A DNA stretch of 64,000 nt. Source: JAWKIW01 sp046331175 (GTDB taxonomy: Bacteria > Actinomycetota > Acidimicrobiia > Acidimicrobiales > Acidimicrobilacustridaceae). The notes beneath the pieces were generated by a model. It was not told where the DNA came from. It searched no databases and saw only the letters and a list, made by a program, of their open reading frames with translations. The DNA lies in assembly GCA_046331175.1 (NCBI GenBank), contig JAXLRI010000013.1, positions 1 through 64,000 of the forward strand, in the 5' to 3' direction. This document shows positions 25,424 to 33,642 of this stretch, piece by piece. Within the stretch, counting starts at the first letter, position 1; every line of letters begins with the position of its first letter. A program made the translations under genes and the position numbers.

Positions 25424-26137
25424 CGTCAGCGTGCGCTTCGGCGGCCACATGGCGCTGCAGGACGTGTCCCTGCAGATCGACCAGAGCCGCATCACCGGGC
25501 TCATCGGACCCAACGGGGCCGGCAAGACCACGCTGTTCAACGTGATCACGGGCCTGCAGGAGCCGGTGCGGGGCAAGGTGCTGCTCAACGGCATCGACAT
25601 CACGTCGTTCGCCCCGCACCACCGCGCCCAGCGGGGCATGGCGCGCACCTTCCAGCGCATCGAGCTGTTCGGCTCGCTCACCGCCCGCGAGAACCTGATG
25701 GTGGCCGCCGAGATCCCGCGCAAGTGGGGCGGTGAGCACGCCGCGCCGCCCGCCACCCGGGTCGAGGAGGCCATCGACATCATCGGCATGGCCGACTTCG
25801 CCGACACCCGGGCCGACGTGCTGACCACCGGCCAGGCCCGTCTGGTCGAGCTGGGCCGGGCCATCGTGACCGGGCCGAAGGTGCTGCTGCTCGACGAGCC
25901 GGCGTCGGGGCTCGACGCCGACGAGACCGAGGAGTTCGCCGGCATCCTGGCCGACCTGGCGTCGGCCGGCGTGGGCATCCTGCTCGTCGAGCACGACATG
26001 CCCCTGGTGATGCGGGCCTGCAGCCGCCTGTTCGTCCTCGACTTCGGGCGCGTGATCGCCTCGGGTGCTCCCGAGGACATCCAGCACGACCAGGCCGTCA
26101 TCGACGCCTACCTGGGCGCACCGGCGGAGGTGGAGGT

Positions 26138-26141
<4 letters not shown>
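25401..26141 (+). CDS. livG: Liv-type ABC transporter ATPase (LivG)
   Basis: A 246-residue ABC ATPase: Walker A GPNGAGKTT (about 36-44), Walker B VLLLDEP (about 160), H-loop EHDM. The long insertion between Walker A and signature (FQRIELFGSLTARENLMVA) is typical of LivG. The signature reads LTTGQARLVELGRA rather than LSxGxxR, a divergent but recognisable form; it has TTGQ where the second system has SLGQ. GTG 25401 lies inside the permease gene, giving a 23-base overlap; its stop overlaps the livF start (GTGA). Confidence 0.9.
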
Positions 26142-26896
<755 letters not shown>

Positions 26897-26929
26897 GCAC
26901 GCGCCGGAGCGAGGAGGAGAGACGTCGTC

Positions 26930-27415
26930 ATGGAGACGAACCAACCGCGGATCGAGCAGTTCAAGTCGGAGCTGGCCGAGGTGAACGTCAAGACACCCGC
27001 CGACCAGGGCGAGCGCACCTACCTGCTCGTCGGCATGGGGCTGGCGGTGGTGGGCCTGCTCGTGATCCTCATCGGCTGGTGGGGCGCGTCGGGCACCGCC
27101 ATCGTCGCCGAGCAGATCCCGTACCTCATCTCGGGCGGCCTGCTCGGCCTCGGGCTGGTGATCATCGGGGGCGCCCTCTTCGTGCGCTACTCCCTCACCC
27201 GCTACCTGCGGTTCTGGGTCATCCGGTCGGTCTACGAGCAGCGGGCCCAGGCCGATCGCCAGGTCGAGGTGCTCGAGCGCATCGAGGCCTCGCTGTCGGG
27301 CGGCGCCCGCCCCGCCGCCGCCCGCCCGGTCGCCGCCGCCCGTCCGACGGCGGTCGCCGCCACCCCGGTGCCGGCCGAGCCGGCGCCGGGCGGCGCCACC
27401 CACACCGAGTTCTGA
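26930..27415 (+). CDS. two-helix membrane protein of unknown function
   Basis: A 161-residue protein: an acidic N-terminal segment, two transmembrane helices (about 31-52 and 64-84), a short charged region SLTRYLRFWVIRSVYEQRAQADRQVEVLERIEASL that looks helical, then a Pro/Ala-rich tail. I do not recognise a family. GGAGGAGAG precedes the ATG by about ten bases. It lies 33 bases after livF and ten before the SDR gene, so it is probably the fifth gene of the transporter operon. A transporter-accessory role is only a guess. Confidence 0.7.
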   Translation: METNQPRIEQFKSELAEVNVKTPADQGERTYLLVGMGLAVVGLLVILIGWWGASGTAIVAEQIPYLISGGLLGLGLVIIGGALFVRYSLTRYLRFWVIRSVYEQRAQADRQVEVLERIEASLSGGARPAAARPVAAARPTAVAATPVPAEPAPGGATHTEF

Positions 27416-27425
27416 GCCGACCCCG

Positions 27426-28190
27426 ATGACCTTCCGCGGCCAGGTCGCGCTCGTCACCGGCGCGGCCAGCGGCATGGGCCAGCTCGCCACCTGGCGCCTG
27501 GCCGCCGCCGGCACCCAGGTGGTGGCCCTCGACGTCGACGAGGCGGGCCTCGAGCGCACCGCCCACCACGCGCCGATGGTGCACCCCCGCCGCTGCGACG
27601 TCGCCGACCTCGCCGAGGTCCAGGCGGCGGTGGCCGACGCCGTCGACCGCTTCGGGCCCATCGACCGGGTGGTGAGCGCGGCGGCCATCGCCCCCAGCGG
27701 GCGGCTGCTGCGCCAGGGGGCCGCCGAGGTCGCCCGCATCCACGCCGTCGACCTCGTGGGCTCGGCCAACGTCCTGCTCACCGTGGCGCCGGCCATGGTC
27801 GAGCGGGGCCGCGGTGACGTCGTGCAGTTCGCCTCGCTCGCCGGCTGGCTGCCGAGCATCGGGCTGGGCGCCTACTCGTCGGCCAAGGCGGGCATCGCGT
27901 CACTGACCGAGACGCTGTGGCGCGAGCACCGCGGCTCGGGCGTGCGCTTCGTGTGCGTCTGCCCGCCGGTGGTCGACACGCCCCTGCTCGACACCATCGG
28001 CGACGACGCCCCCGCCGGGCTCACCCGGGCCCCGAGGCTCGCCCCCGAGGTGGTGCTCGACGCCATCGAGGACGCCCTCGACGCCGACCGCTTCTGGTGC
28101 TTCCCCGGCCGGGGCACCACGCTGCTGTGGCGGCTGCGCCTGCTGGCACCGGTGCGCTTCGCCGGGTGGATGGACCGCTTCGAGGGCTGA
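27426..28190 (+). CDS. SDR-family oxidoreductase
   Basis: A 254-residue short-chain dehydrogenase: TGAASGMG (about 11-18), Ser in VVQFASLAGW (about 137), Tyr/Lys in YSSAKAG (about 149/153). The usual NNAG is replaced by SAAA (VVSAAAIAPSG), so the strand-4 motif is weakened. The C-terminus ends in a hydrophobic/basic segment TTLLWRLRLLAPVRFAGWMDRF, as in membrane-associated SDRs acting on lipids. Sits at the end of the Liv operon, ten bases after the two-helix protein. Substrate unknown. Confidence 0.85.
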   Translation: MTFRGQVALVTGAASGMGQLATWRLAAAGTQVVALDVDEAGLERTAHHAPMVHPRRCDVADLAEVQAAVADAVDRFGPIDRVVSAAAIAPSGRLLRQGAAEVARIHAVDLVGSANVLLTVAPAMVERGRGDVVQFASLAGWLPSIGLGAYSSAKAGIASLTETLWREHRGSGVRFVCVCPPVVDTPLLDTIGDDAPAGLTRAPRLAPEVVLDAIEDALDADRFWCFPGRGTTLLWRLRLLAPVRFAGWMDRFEG

Positions 28191-28265
28191 GCGTCCGGGC
28201 CGACCACGCCGCCCCGTCCGCGCCGCCGGTCGGTGGTCGCGCCACCGCGCTGCGTGTTGCCGCAG

Positions 28266-28271
28266 TAGGGT
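28266..28271 (+). promoter_or_regulatory. TAGGGT -10-like hexamer
   Basis: TAGGGT at 28266, 66 bases before the most likely start of the lipoprotein gene at 28337. It belongs to the TAnnnT class seen at many promoters in this window. Confidence 0.4.
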
Positions 28272-28336
28272 GGCGGCCGGCGGACGTCGAGGTGGGAGCG
28301 CAGACGGTGGTCGAACCAGGTCGGAAGGGTCGGATC

Positions 28337-29530
28337 GTGGCAGCGCGCCGAGGCGTCGGCGTCGTCGCCCTGGCGTTGCTGGCGGTGGGCCTGGTGGCGG
28401 CGTGCGTCGTGCCCCCGGCGGCGCCGACGGCGACCATCTCGTCGGTGGCCGTGCCGACGGCCGGATCGGTGCGGCTCGTCTCGGCGGCCACCGGCGACGG
28501 CGCCGTGTGGTTGCTGGCCCAGAGCTCCTCGTACCAGACCTCCTCGTCGCTGGTGACCATCGACGGCGCCGGCACCCAGACCGTGCAGGTGGTGGGCCCT
28601 CCGCTCAGCCAGCCCCGCGTCGTCGCCAAGGGTCCCGACGGGCTGCCGTGGGTGGTGTTCGACGACCACGTGGTCCGGGTCGGCAGCACCGTCACCACGG
28701 TCACCACCTACCCCTCGGTGGTCTCAGCGCAAGGGATGGGCGCGGTGGCGGCCAGCAGCCGGGCCGACGGCTCGTTCTGGATCACCACCTGGGGGGGCCT
28801 CCTGCTGCGCGTCGTCGGCGGCACGACGACCGTGTTCGACGCCGCCGTCGACCGCACGATCCTGGGCTCGATCAAGGAGGGTCCCGACGGCGCCCTGTGG
28901 TTCGCCGATCCCGGCGCCCACCGGCTGGCCCGCACCGACGGCACGTCGGTCACGTCGTTCGTGCTGCCCGACGGCTGGTACCCGGGCTCGATCGACTGGG
29001 GGACCGACGGCCGCCTCTGGTTCACGGCCTCCGGGGCCGGGTGCATCGGGCGGCTCACCACCGGCGGCTCCCTGGTCTCCTTCCCCGTCGAGGCCACCGT
29101 CGGCGGGCGGCCGTTCGCTCTGACGAACGGGCCTGACGGGCAGCTGTGGTTCCTCAGCAGCGGGTCGGGGACCACCCGCCCGCTGGCGAGGATCTCGACG
29201 GGCGGCTTCATCCACGTGGTGGGCAACGTGCCGAACCAGCCCGAGGTCATCGCTGCCGGCTCGGCCGGCACGCTCTGGACCGTCAGCCGGTACTTCGACG
29301 TCGCCGGCCGGATCGACGTCACCAACGGGGTCGTCGACGGCGGCGACGGGCTGCTCACCACGACCACCTCCGCGCTGTCGTCGAGCGTCGCGCCGCTGCG
29401 AGCCACGTCGTCGTCGGTGGCGCCGCCCACCACCTACGTCGGGCCGACGCCCACCTGCGCGGCGCCCGCATCCGGGCTGCAGCTGCCGGTCACCGTGGCC
29501 CCGCTGCGGGTGGCCGGGTCGGGGTCCTAG
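28337..29530 (+). CDS. beta-propeller lipoprotein, virginiamycin-B-lyase-like (Vgb) repeats
   Basis: A 397-residue lipoprotein (lipobox LVAAC, Cys23). The mature part is built of repeated blades with GPDGALWFAD, GTDGRLWFTA and GPDGQLWFLS, plus looser copies, at about 40-45-residue intervals, as in the Vgb (streptogramin lyase-like) seven-bladed propeller. Export and the lack of neighbouring antibiotic genes make a surface binding or structural role more likely than drug inactivation. It ends in a Ser/Thr-rich stretch. GTG 28337 is chosen for GGAAGGG at 28323 and the compact signal peptide; GTG 28307 is an alternative. Its stop overlaps that of the convergent gene. Confidence 0.75.
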   Translation: MAARRGVGVVALALLAVGLVAACVVPPAAPTATISSVAVPTAGSVRLVSAATGDGAVWLLAQSSSYQTSSSLVTIDGAGTQTVQVVGPPLSQPRVVAKGPDGLPWVVFDDHVVRVGSTVTTVTTYPSVVSAQGMGAVAASSRADGSFWITTWGGLLLRVVGGTTTVFDAAVDRTILGSIKEGPDGALWFADPGAHRLARTDGTSVTSFVLPDGWYPGSIDWGTDGRLWFTASGAGCIGRLTTGGSLVSFPVEATVGGRPFALTNGPDGQLWFLSSGSGTTRPLARISTGGFIHVVGNVPNQPEVIAAGSAGTLWTVSRYFDVAGRIDVTNGVVDGGDGLLTTTTSALSSSVAPLRATSSSVAPPTTYVGPTPTCAAPASGLQLPVTVAPLRVAGSGS

Positions 29531-30369
29531 ACCTCGACCACCTCGGGGGCGCCGAAGGTGGCCGAGAGGCGCCCGGTGGTCATCGAGAAGACCGCCTTGG
29601 CCGGCAGGCCGAGGTCGCGCAGCTCGCGTGCCATGGGGTGGGTGGAGCCCAGCTCGAGGTTGGCCCCGCCGACCGAGCCCCACATGGCCTTGTTGCGGGT
29701 GGTCCACGGGGTGCGGCGAAGGATGCCGTCGTTGCAGGCGTAGCAGGACATGTGGAGGTCGCGGGCGGGGATGGGGATGGGGCCGCGCTGCACCTGCAGG
29801 CCGAGCACCAGCTCGCCGTCGTCGACCAGCACGGCCTCGGTGCGACGGCCCTGCCGGCGGTAGGTGATGTCGGTGACCCACTTGGGGAAGCCCCAGATGC
29901 CGCGGCCGGCGGCCCGGGTGAAGGCCTGGTTGACGGGTAGCCGGTGGATGTAGGTGGTGACCTCGCCGCCGAACGGGCTCGGGGGCTTGGCCCCGGGCGG
30001 CAGGTCGTGGGGGCGCACGACGACCGCCACCGCGATCTCGTGGTAGGGGCCGAGGTCGTTGTCGCCGTACTGCACCGCCGACAGCGACACCGAGGCCCGG
30101 CCCTTGCGGTCGATGACCGCGGCGAGGCCGGTGTGGTCGATCATCGCCTGGGCGGCGTCGCCGTCGACGAGGAAGGTGGCCGAGACCATCGCGGCCGAGC
30201 GCACCTCGACCGGCAGGGCCACCCGTTCGCCGGCCACGAGGTACGCCTCGGGTCGGCCGTCGTCGCCGAGGACCTCGTCGACCGCGGACGGCGCCCCGCC
30301 CAGCAGCTCCTCGACCTCGGGGGCCAGGTGGCCTCGGGTGGGGGCGGCGGTGGGCGACGCGGTCGGCAT
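29527..30369 (-). CDS. acetoacetate-decarboxylase-like protein
   Basis: A 280-residue protein of the acetoacetate decarboxylase (ADC) fold. Key block GRGIWGFPKWVTDITYRR supplies the Lys that forms the Schiff base in ADC. PYHEIAVAVVV and VNQAFTRAAGRG precede it, as in the family. Many actinobacterial homologues are annotated only as ADC-like and may act on other beta-keto acids or as aldolase/dehydratases. The 4-base overlap of its stop with the convergent propeller gene leaves no room for a terminator. Start ATG 30369; divergent from the SDR gene at 30429. Confidence 0.82.
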   Translation of the reverse strand: MPTASPTAAPTRGHLAPEVEELLGGAPSAVDEVLGDDGRPEAYLVAGERVALPVEVRSAAMVSATFLVDGDAAQAMIDHTGLAAVIDRKGRASVSLSAVQYGDNDLGPYHEIAVAVVVRPHDLPPGAKPPSPFGGEVTTYIHRLPVNQAFTRAAGRGIWGFPKWVTDITYRRQGRRTEAVLVDDGELVLGLQVQRGPIPIPARDLHMSCYACNDGILRRTPWTTRNKAMWGSVGGANLELGSTHPMARELRDLGLPAKAVFSMTTGRLSATFGAPEVVEV

Positions 30370-30428
30370 GGGGCGCGAGACTACCGCCGCCCCCCGGGCC
30401 GAGTCGGCGGCGGGAGCGAGGAGGACCC

Positions 30429-31196
30429 GTGCCCACCATCGTCATCACCGGATCGGCCTCGGGCCTCGGCGCGGCCATCCGCGACCGCCTCGAGCGCGAC
30501 GGTGCCACGGTGCTCGGCGTCGACCTGGTCGGCCAGGAGATCGACGCCGACCTGTCGACGGGATCGGGGCGCAGCCAGGCGATGAACGCGGTGATCGACG
30601 CCACCGGCGGCACCATCGACGGCCTGGTGGTGTGCGCCGGCCTCGGCCCCCACGTCCAGCCGGCGTCCCGGCAGGTGTCGGTCAACTACTTCGGCGCGGT
30701 GGAGGTCCTCGACGGCCTCCGGCCGGCGCTGGCGGGTGGCGCCCGCCCCGCTGCCGTCGCCGTGTCCTCCAGCGCCATCGGCCTGGTGCCGGTGCACAGC
30801 ACGGCGCTGCTCGACGCCATGGTCGACGGCGACGAGGTCGGGGCCGCCGAGCTGGCCGACGACGGCCTCGACGGCGCGACCGTCTACGGCCTCACCAAGC
30901 GGGCCCTCGCCATCGCCGTGCGGCGGCGCGCCTCGGGGTGGGGCAAGGCGGGGGTCCGGTTGAACGCCGTCGCGCCCGGTCCGGTCCTCACCCCGCTGCT
31001 GCAGGGCTCGTTGGACGACCCCGAGCTGGGGCCGCTGGTCAACGCCCTTCCCGTCCCGCTCGACCGCCAGGCCGAGCCGGCCGAGGTCGCGGGGGCGGTC
31101 GCGTTCCTGCTCGGCGACGACGCCTCCTTCGTGCACGGTGCCGTCCTGTTCGCCGACGGCGGGACCGACGCCCTGGTCCGGCCCGAGCACGCCTGA
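30429..31196 (+). CDS. SDR-family oxidoreductase (3-alpha-HSD-like)
   Basis: A 255-residue short-chain dehydrogenase with TGSASGLG (about 7-14), VCAG (about 68), catalytic Ser in VSSSAIG and Tyr/Lys in VYGLTKRAL (about 153/157). The short loop VDLVGQEIDADLST after strand 2 and the insertion DAMVDGDEVGAAELADDG before the catalytic Tyr resemble 3-alpha-hydroxysteroid dehydrogenase / carbonyl reductases, which fits the sterol-like theme but is not proven. GTG 30429 follows GGAGCGAGGAGG. Likely followed by its own stop before the operator of the hydratase gene. Confidence 0.82.
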   Translation: MPTIVITGSASGLGAAIRDRLERDGATVLGVDLVGQEIDADLSTGSGRSQAMNAVIDATGGTIDGLVVCAGLGPHVQPASRQVSVNYFGAVEVLDGLRPALAGGARPAAVAVSSSAIGLVPVHSTALLDAMVDGDEVGAAELADDGLDGATVYGLTKRALAIAVRRRASGWGKAGVRLNAVAPGPVLTPLLQGSLDDPELGPLVNALPVPLDRQAEPAEVAGAVAFLLGDDASFVHGAVLFADGGTDALVRPEHA

Positions 31197-31258
31197 TCTG
31201 ACCGCGACTCGCCGGTGGGCGGCCCCCGCTCGTCGGGTCGCCGGCCGCCCCGCCGAAC

Positions 31259-31276
31259 GAGAACAGGTTCTAGTGT
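31259..31276 (+). promoter_or_regulatory. KstR-like operator GAGAACAGGTTCTA overlapping TAGTGT -10 box
   Basis: 31259-31272 is GAGAACAGGTTCTA, with perfect AGAAC / GTTCT arms and a 2-bp gap. Its last two bases begin the TAGTGT -10 hexamer (31271-31276), and ATG follows six bases later, so a bound repressor would cover the promoter of a leaderless transcript. Confidence 0.7.
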
Positions 31277-31282
31277 GGCGCG

Positions 31283-32116
31283 ATGGGGACCGACACCGAC
31301 GCCGCCACGACCGCCGCCGACGCCGAGGAGCCGCACCTGCTCTTCGCGCGCGAGGGCCACACCGCCATCGTCACGCTGAACCGACCGGCCAAGCGCAACG
31401 CCCTGTCGAGCGAGATGCTCGTGCGGATGCACGACGCCTGGCTCGAGATCGATCGGAACCCCGACATCCGGGTGGCGATCGTGACCGGTGCCGGCGGCAA
31501 CTTCTGCTCGGGGGCCGACCTCAAGGCCATGGCCGCCGGCCACCCCGACGACGAGTACACGAAGCGCTTCGCCACCGACAGCGACCTGCACTGGAAGGCG
31601 CTGCTGCGCCACTTCGTGCCGGCCAAGCCGATGATCGCCGCCGTGGAGGGCTACGCCATCGCCGGGGGCACCGAGATCCTGCAGGCCTTCGACATCCGCG
31701 TGGCCGCCGAGGGCGCCACCTTCGGGGTGGCCGAGGTGCGGCGCGGCCTGTTCCCCCTGGGGGGCTCCACCGTGCGCCTGAGCCGCCAGATCCCCTACAC
31801 GGTGGCCGCCGAGCTCCTCCTGACCGGGCGGTTCGTGCCGGCCGCCGAGGCCTACCGGGTGGGCCTGGTCGGCCACGTCGTGCCCGACGGCACCGCCCTC
31901 GACAAGGCCAAGGAGATCGCCGCCGAGATCGCCGCCAACGGTCCGGTCGCGGTGCAGGCCGTCCTGAAGTCGCTCCGGGCCACCCGGGAGATGCCCGAGC
32001 GGGTCGGGCTCGCCTACGAGCTGGAGATCGGCTCGCCGGTGTACCTGACCGAGGACGCCATGGAGGGGCCGCGCGCCTTCGCCGAGAAGCGCGAGCCCAA
32101 CTACCAGGGCCGGTGA
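31283..32116 (+). CDS. enoyl-CoA hydratase/isomerase (EchA19-like)
   Basis: A 277-residue crotonase. Oxyanion-hole residues are in RNALS (about 34) and GNFCSGADLKAM (about 72-83). Both catalytic Glu positions are kept: GYAIAGGTEILQAFD (about 133) and FGVAEVRRGLFP (about 153). The order HP...EYTKRF after the first loop and RRGLFPLGGSTVRL match EchA19-type hydratases; in Mycobacterium tuberculosis echA19 lies beside fadD19 in the KstR regulon. It would hydrate 2-enoyl-CoA during side-chain beta-oxidation. Its leaderless promoter carries a KstR-like site. The N-terminus has about 18 extra acidic residues. Confidence 0.88.
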   Translation: MGTDTDAATTAADAEEPHLLFAREGHTAIVTLNRPAKRNALSSEMLVRMHDAWLEIDRNPDIRVAIVTGAGGNFCSGADLKAMAAGHPDDEYTKRFATDSDLHWKALLRHFVPAKPMIAAVEGYAIAGGTEILQAFDIRVAAEGATFGVAEVRRGLFPLGGSTVRLSRQIPYTVAAELLLTGRFVPAAEAYRVGLVGHVVPDGTALDKAKEIAAEIAANGPVAVQAVLKSLRATREMPERVGLAYELEIGSPVYLTEDAMEGPRAFAEKREPNYQGR

Positions 32117-32185
32117 CCGGATCGGTCGGGTGCCGGCGGCCGCGCGCGCTCGGTGGTCGCCCGAGCAGGCCGCCGCGCGGCCACG

Positions 32186-32191
32186 TAGGGT
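32186..32191 (+). promoter_or_regulatory. TAGGGT -10-like hexamer
   Basis: TAGGGT lies 84 bases ahead of the charged-helix gene, whose ribosome site GGAGGA is at 32263-32268. Confidence 0.4.
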
Positions 32192-32275
32192 GAGGCGACG
32201 GGACGGGGCGGCGCGCGCCCCGGCCGCCCTCAGCCCCCAGCCCCCCGGGCATCGCCCCCCACGGAGGAACCTGCC

Positions 32276-33640
32276 GTGACCCGCGACCAGAAGGCGTACG
32301 GCTCGCTCGCCGCCATCCTCGTCGTCGCGCTGGCCGGCCCCCTCGTGGTGCGGGTCCCCCTGGTGCTGTGGATCCTGCTCGTGATCGTGGCGCTGGTGGC
32401 CTGGGCCGTGATCCTGCGCCTCACGCACCCGCGCCTGCGCGCCCCGGACGGGGGCCTGCGCCTGCACGACCCCATCTCGCTGCTGAAGCCCTCCACCCCC
32501 GTGGTCGAGGAGCGGCCCGAGGGGATGTCCGACGAGGCGTGGCAGGCCCACCAGGACGAGCTGGCCGAGCGGGCCCGCATCGACGCCGAGCGTCGCCGCC
32601 TCGAGCAGGAGGAGCGCCAGCGCAAGAACGCCGAGCAGAAGGAGCTGCGGCGGCGCGAGCGGGAGGCCGCCGCCGAGCGCCGCCGGGAGGAGCGCGAGCG
32701 CAAGGCCGCCGAGCGGGCCGAGCAGCAGCGGGTCGAGGCCGAGCGCAAGGCCGCCGAGGACGCCGAGCGGGCCGAGCGCGAGCGGGTCGAGGCCGAGCAG
32801 CGGGCGGCCGAGGAGGCGGCCCGCCAGCAGGAGGAGGAGGCCCGGGCCGCCCGCGAGCTGGCTGATCGGGCCGCGGCCGAGGCCGAGGCCCGCCGCGAGG
32901 AGGAGCGTCGCCAGCGCGACCTGGCCGACCGCAAGGCGCGCGAGGACGCCGAGCGGGCCGAGCAGGAGAAGGCGGCGGCCGCCGAGGCCGAGGCCGCGGC
33001 CGCCGAGCAGGCCGAGAAGGAGCGCATCGCACGCGAAGAGGCGGCGGCCGCCGCCGCCAAGCTGGCCGAGCAGGAGCGTCGCCACGCCGAGCAGCGCGCC
33101 CGGGAGGAGGACGAGCGCCGGGCCGCCGAGGCCGAGGCCGCCCGCCGCCGCGCCGAGGAGGCCGAGGCCGCAGCCCGGGCCGAGGAGCAGCGCCGCATCC
33201 GCGAGGAGGCCGAGCGCCTCGAGCGGGAGCGGCTCGAGGCCGAGCGGATCGCCCGCGAGGAGGCCGAGCAGGAGCGGCTGCGGCGCGAGGAGGAGGCCCG
33301 CGTCGAGGCCGAGCGCCTCGAGCGCATCCGGGTCGAGCAGGAGCGGCTCGAGGCCGAGGCCCGGGCCCGCGAGCAGGAGCACCTGCGCCGCCAGGAGGAG
33401 GCCGAGCAGGCCGAGCGCGAGCGACTCGCCGCCGAGCAGGCCGAGCGCGAGCGCCGGGCGGCCGAGGCGGCCACCCCGATCATCGACGAGTCGCAGGTGA
33501 CCGACGACGACGGCATCCTCGCCGCCAGCCAGATGGCGGCCCTGGGGTCCGACGTCGACGACGAGTCGCTCGACGAGGAGCAGCGCCAGAGGATCTACCT
33601 GCTCAACAAGGTCCGCCTGAAGCTGTCCGACTACGAGTAG
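32276..33640 (+). CDS. membrane-anchored protein with a ~320-residue E/R/A charged helix
   Basis: A 454-residue protein: two hydrophobic helices (about 10-27 and 28-47), a short linker, then from about 85 to 400 an almost uninterrupted run of Glu, Arg, Ala, Gln and Lys arranged in short repeats such as EAERxAxEEAE. A non-repetitive acidic C-terminal domain follows (PIIDESQVTDDDG...SLDEEQRQRIYLLNKVRLKLSDYE). The repeat could be a coiled coil or a single alpha-helix spacer; heptad hydrophobics are few, favouring the latter. No family recognised beyond generic TolA/IF2-like low complexity. GTG start with GGAGGA. The ligase gene starts two bases after its stop. Confidence 0.75.
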   Translation: MTRDQKAYGSLAAILVVALAGPLVVRVPLVLWILLVIVALVAWAVILRLTHPRLRAPDGGLRLHDPISLLKPSTPVVEERPEGMSDEAWQAHQDELAERARIDAERRRLEQEERQRKNAEQKELRRREREAAAERRREERERKAAERAEQQRVEAERKAAEDAERAERERVEAEQRAAEEAARQQEEEARAARELADRAAAEAEARREEERRQRDLADRKAREDAERAEQEKAAAAEAEAAAAEQAEKERIAREEAAAAAAKLAEQERRHAEQRAREEDERRAAEAEAARRRAEEAEAAARAEEQRRIREEAERLERERLEAERIAREEAEQERLRREEEARVEAERLERIRVEQERLEAEARAREQEHLRRQEEAEQAERERLAAEQAERERRAAEAATPIIDESQVTDDDGILAASQMAALGSDVDDESLDEEQRQRIYLLNKVRLKLSDYE

Positions 33641-33642
33641 CC

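Noticed and set aside
21773..26101. A 1442-codon open frame on the minus strand antisense to the first Liv operon
   Set aside because: It mirrors strongly supported genes with clear Walker and permease motifs. Its product is Arg/His/Gly/Ala-rich low complexity, as expected of antisense frames in very GC-rich DNA.
30884..33382. A long Leu/Gly-rich frame antisense to the charged-helix protein, resembling a repetitive membrane protein
   Set aside because: The Leu/Gly pattern is simply the reverse complement of repeated Glu/Ala/Arg codons. It has no start context and spans three real genes.
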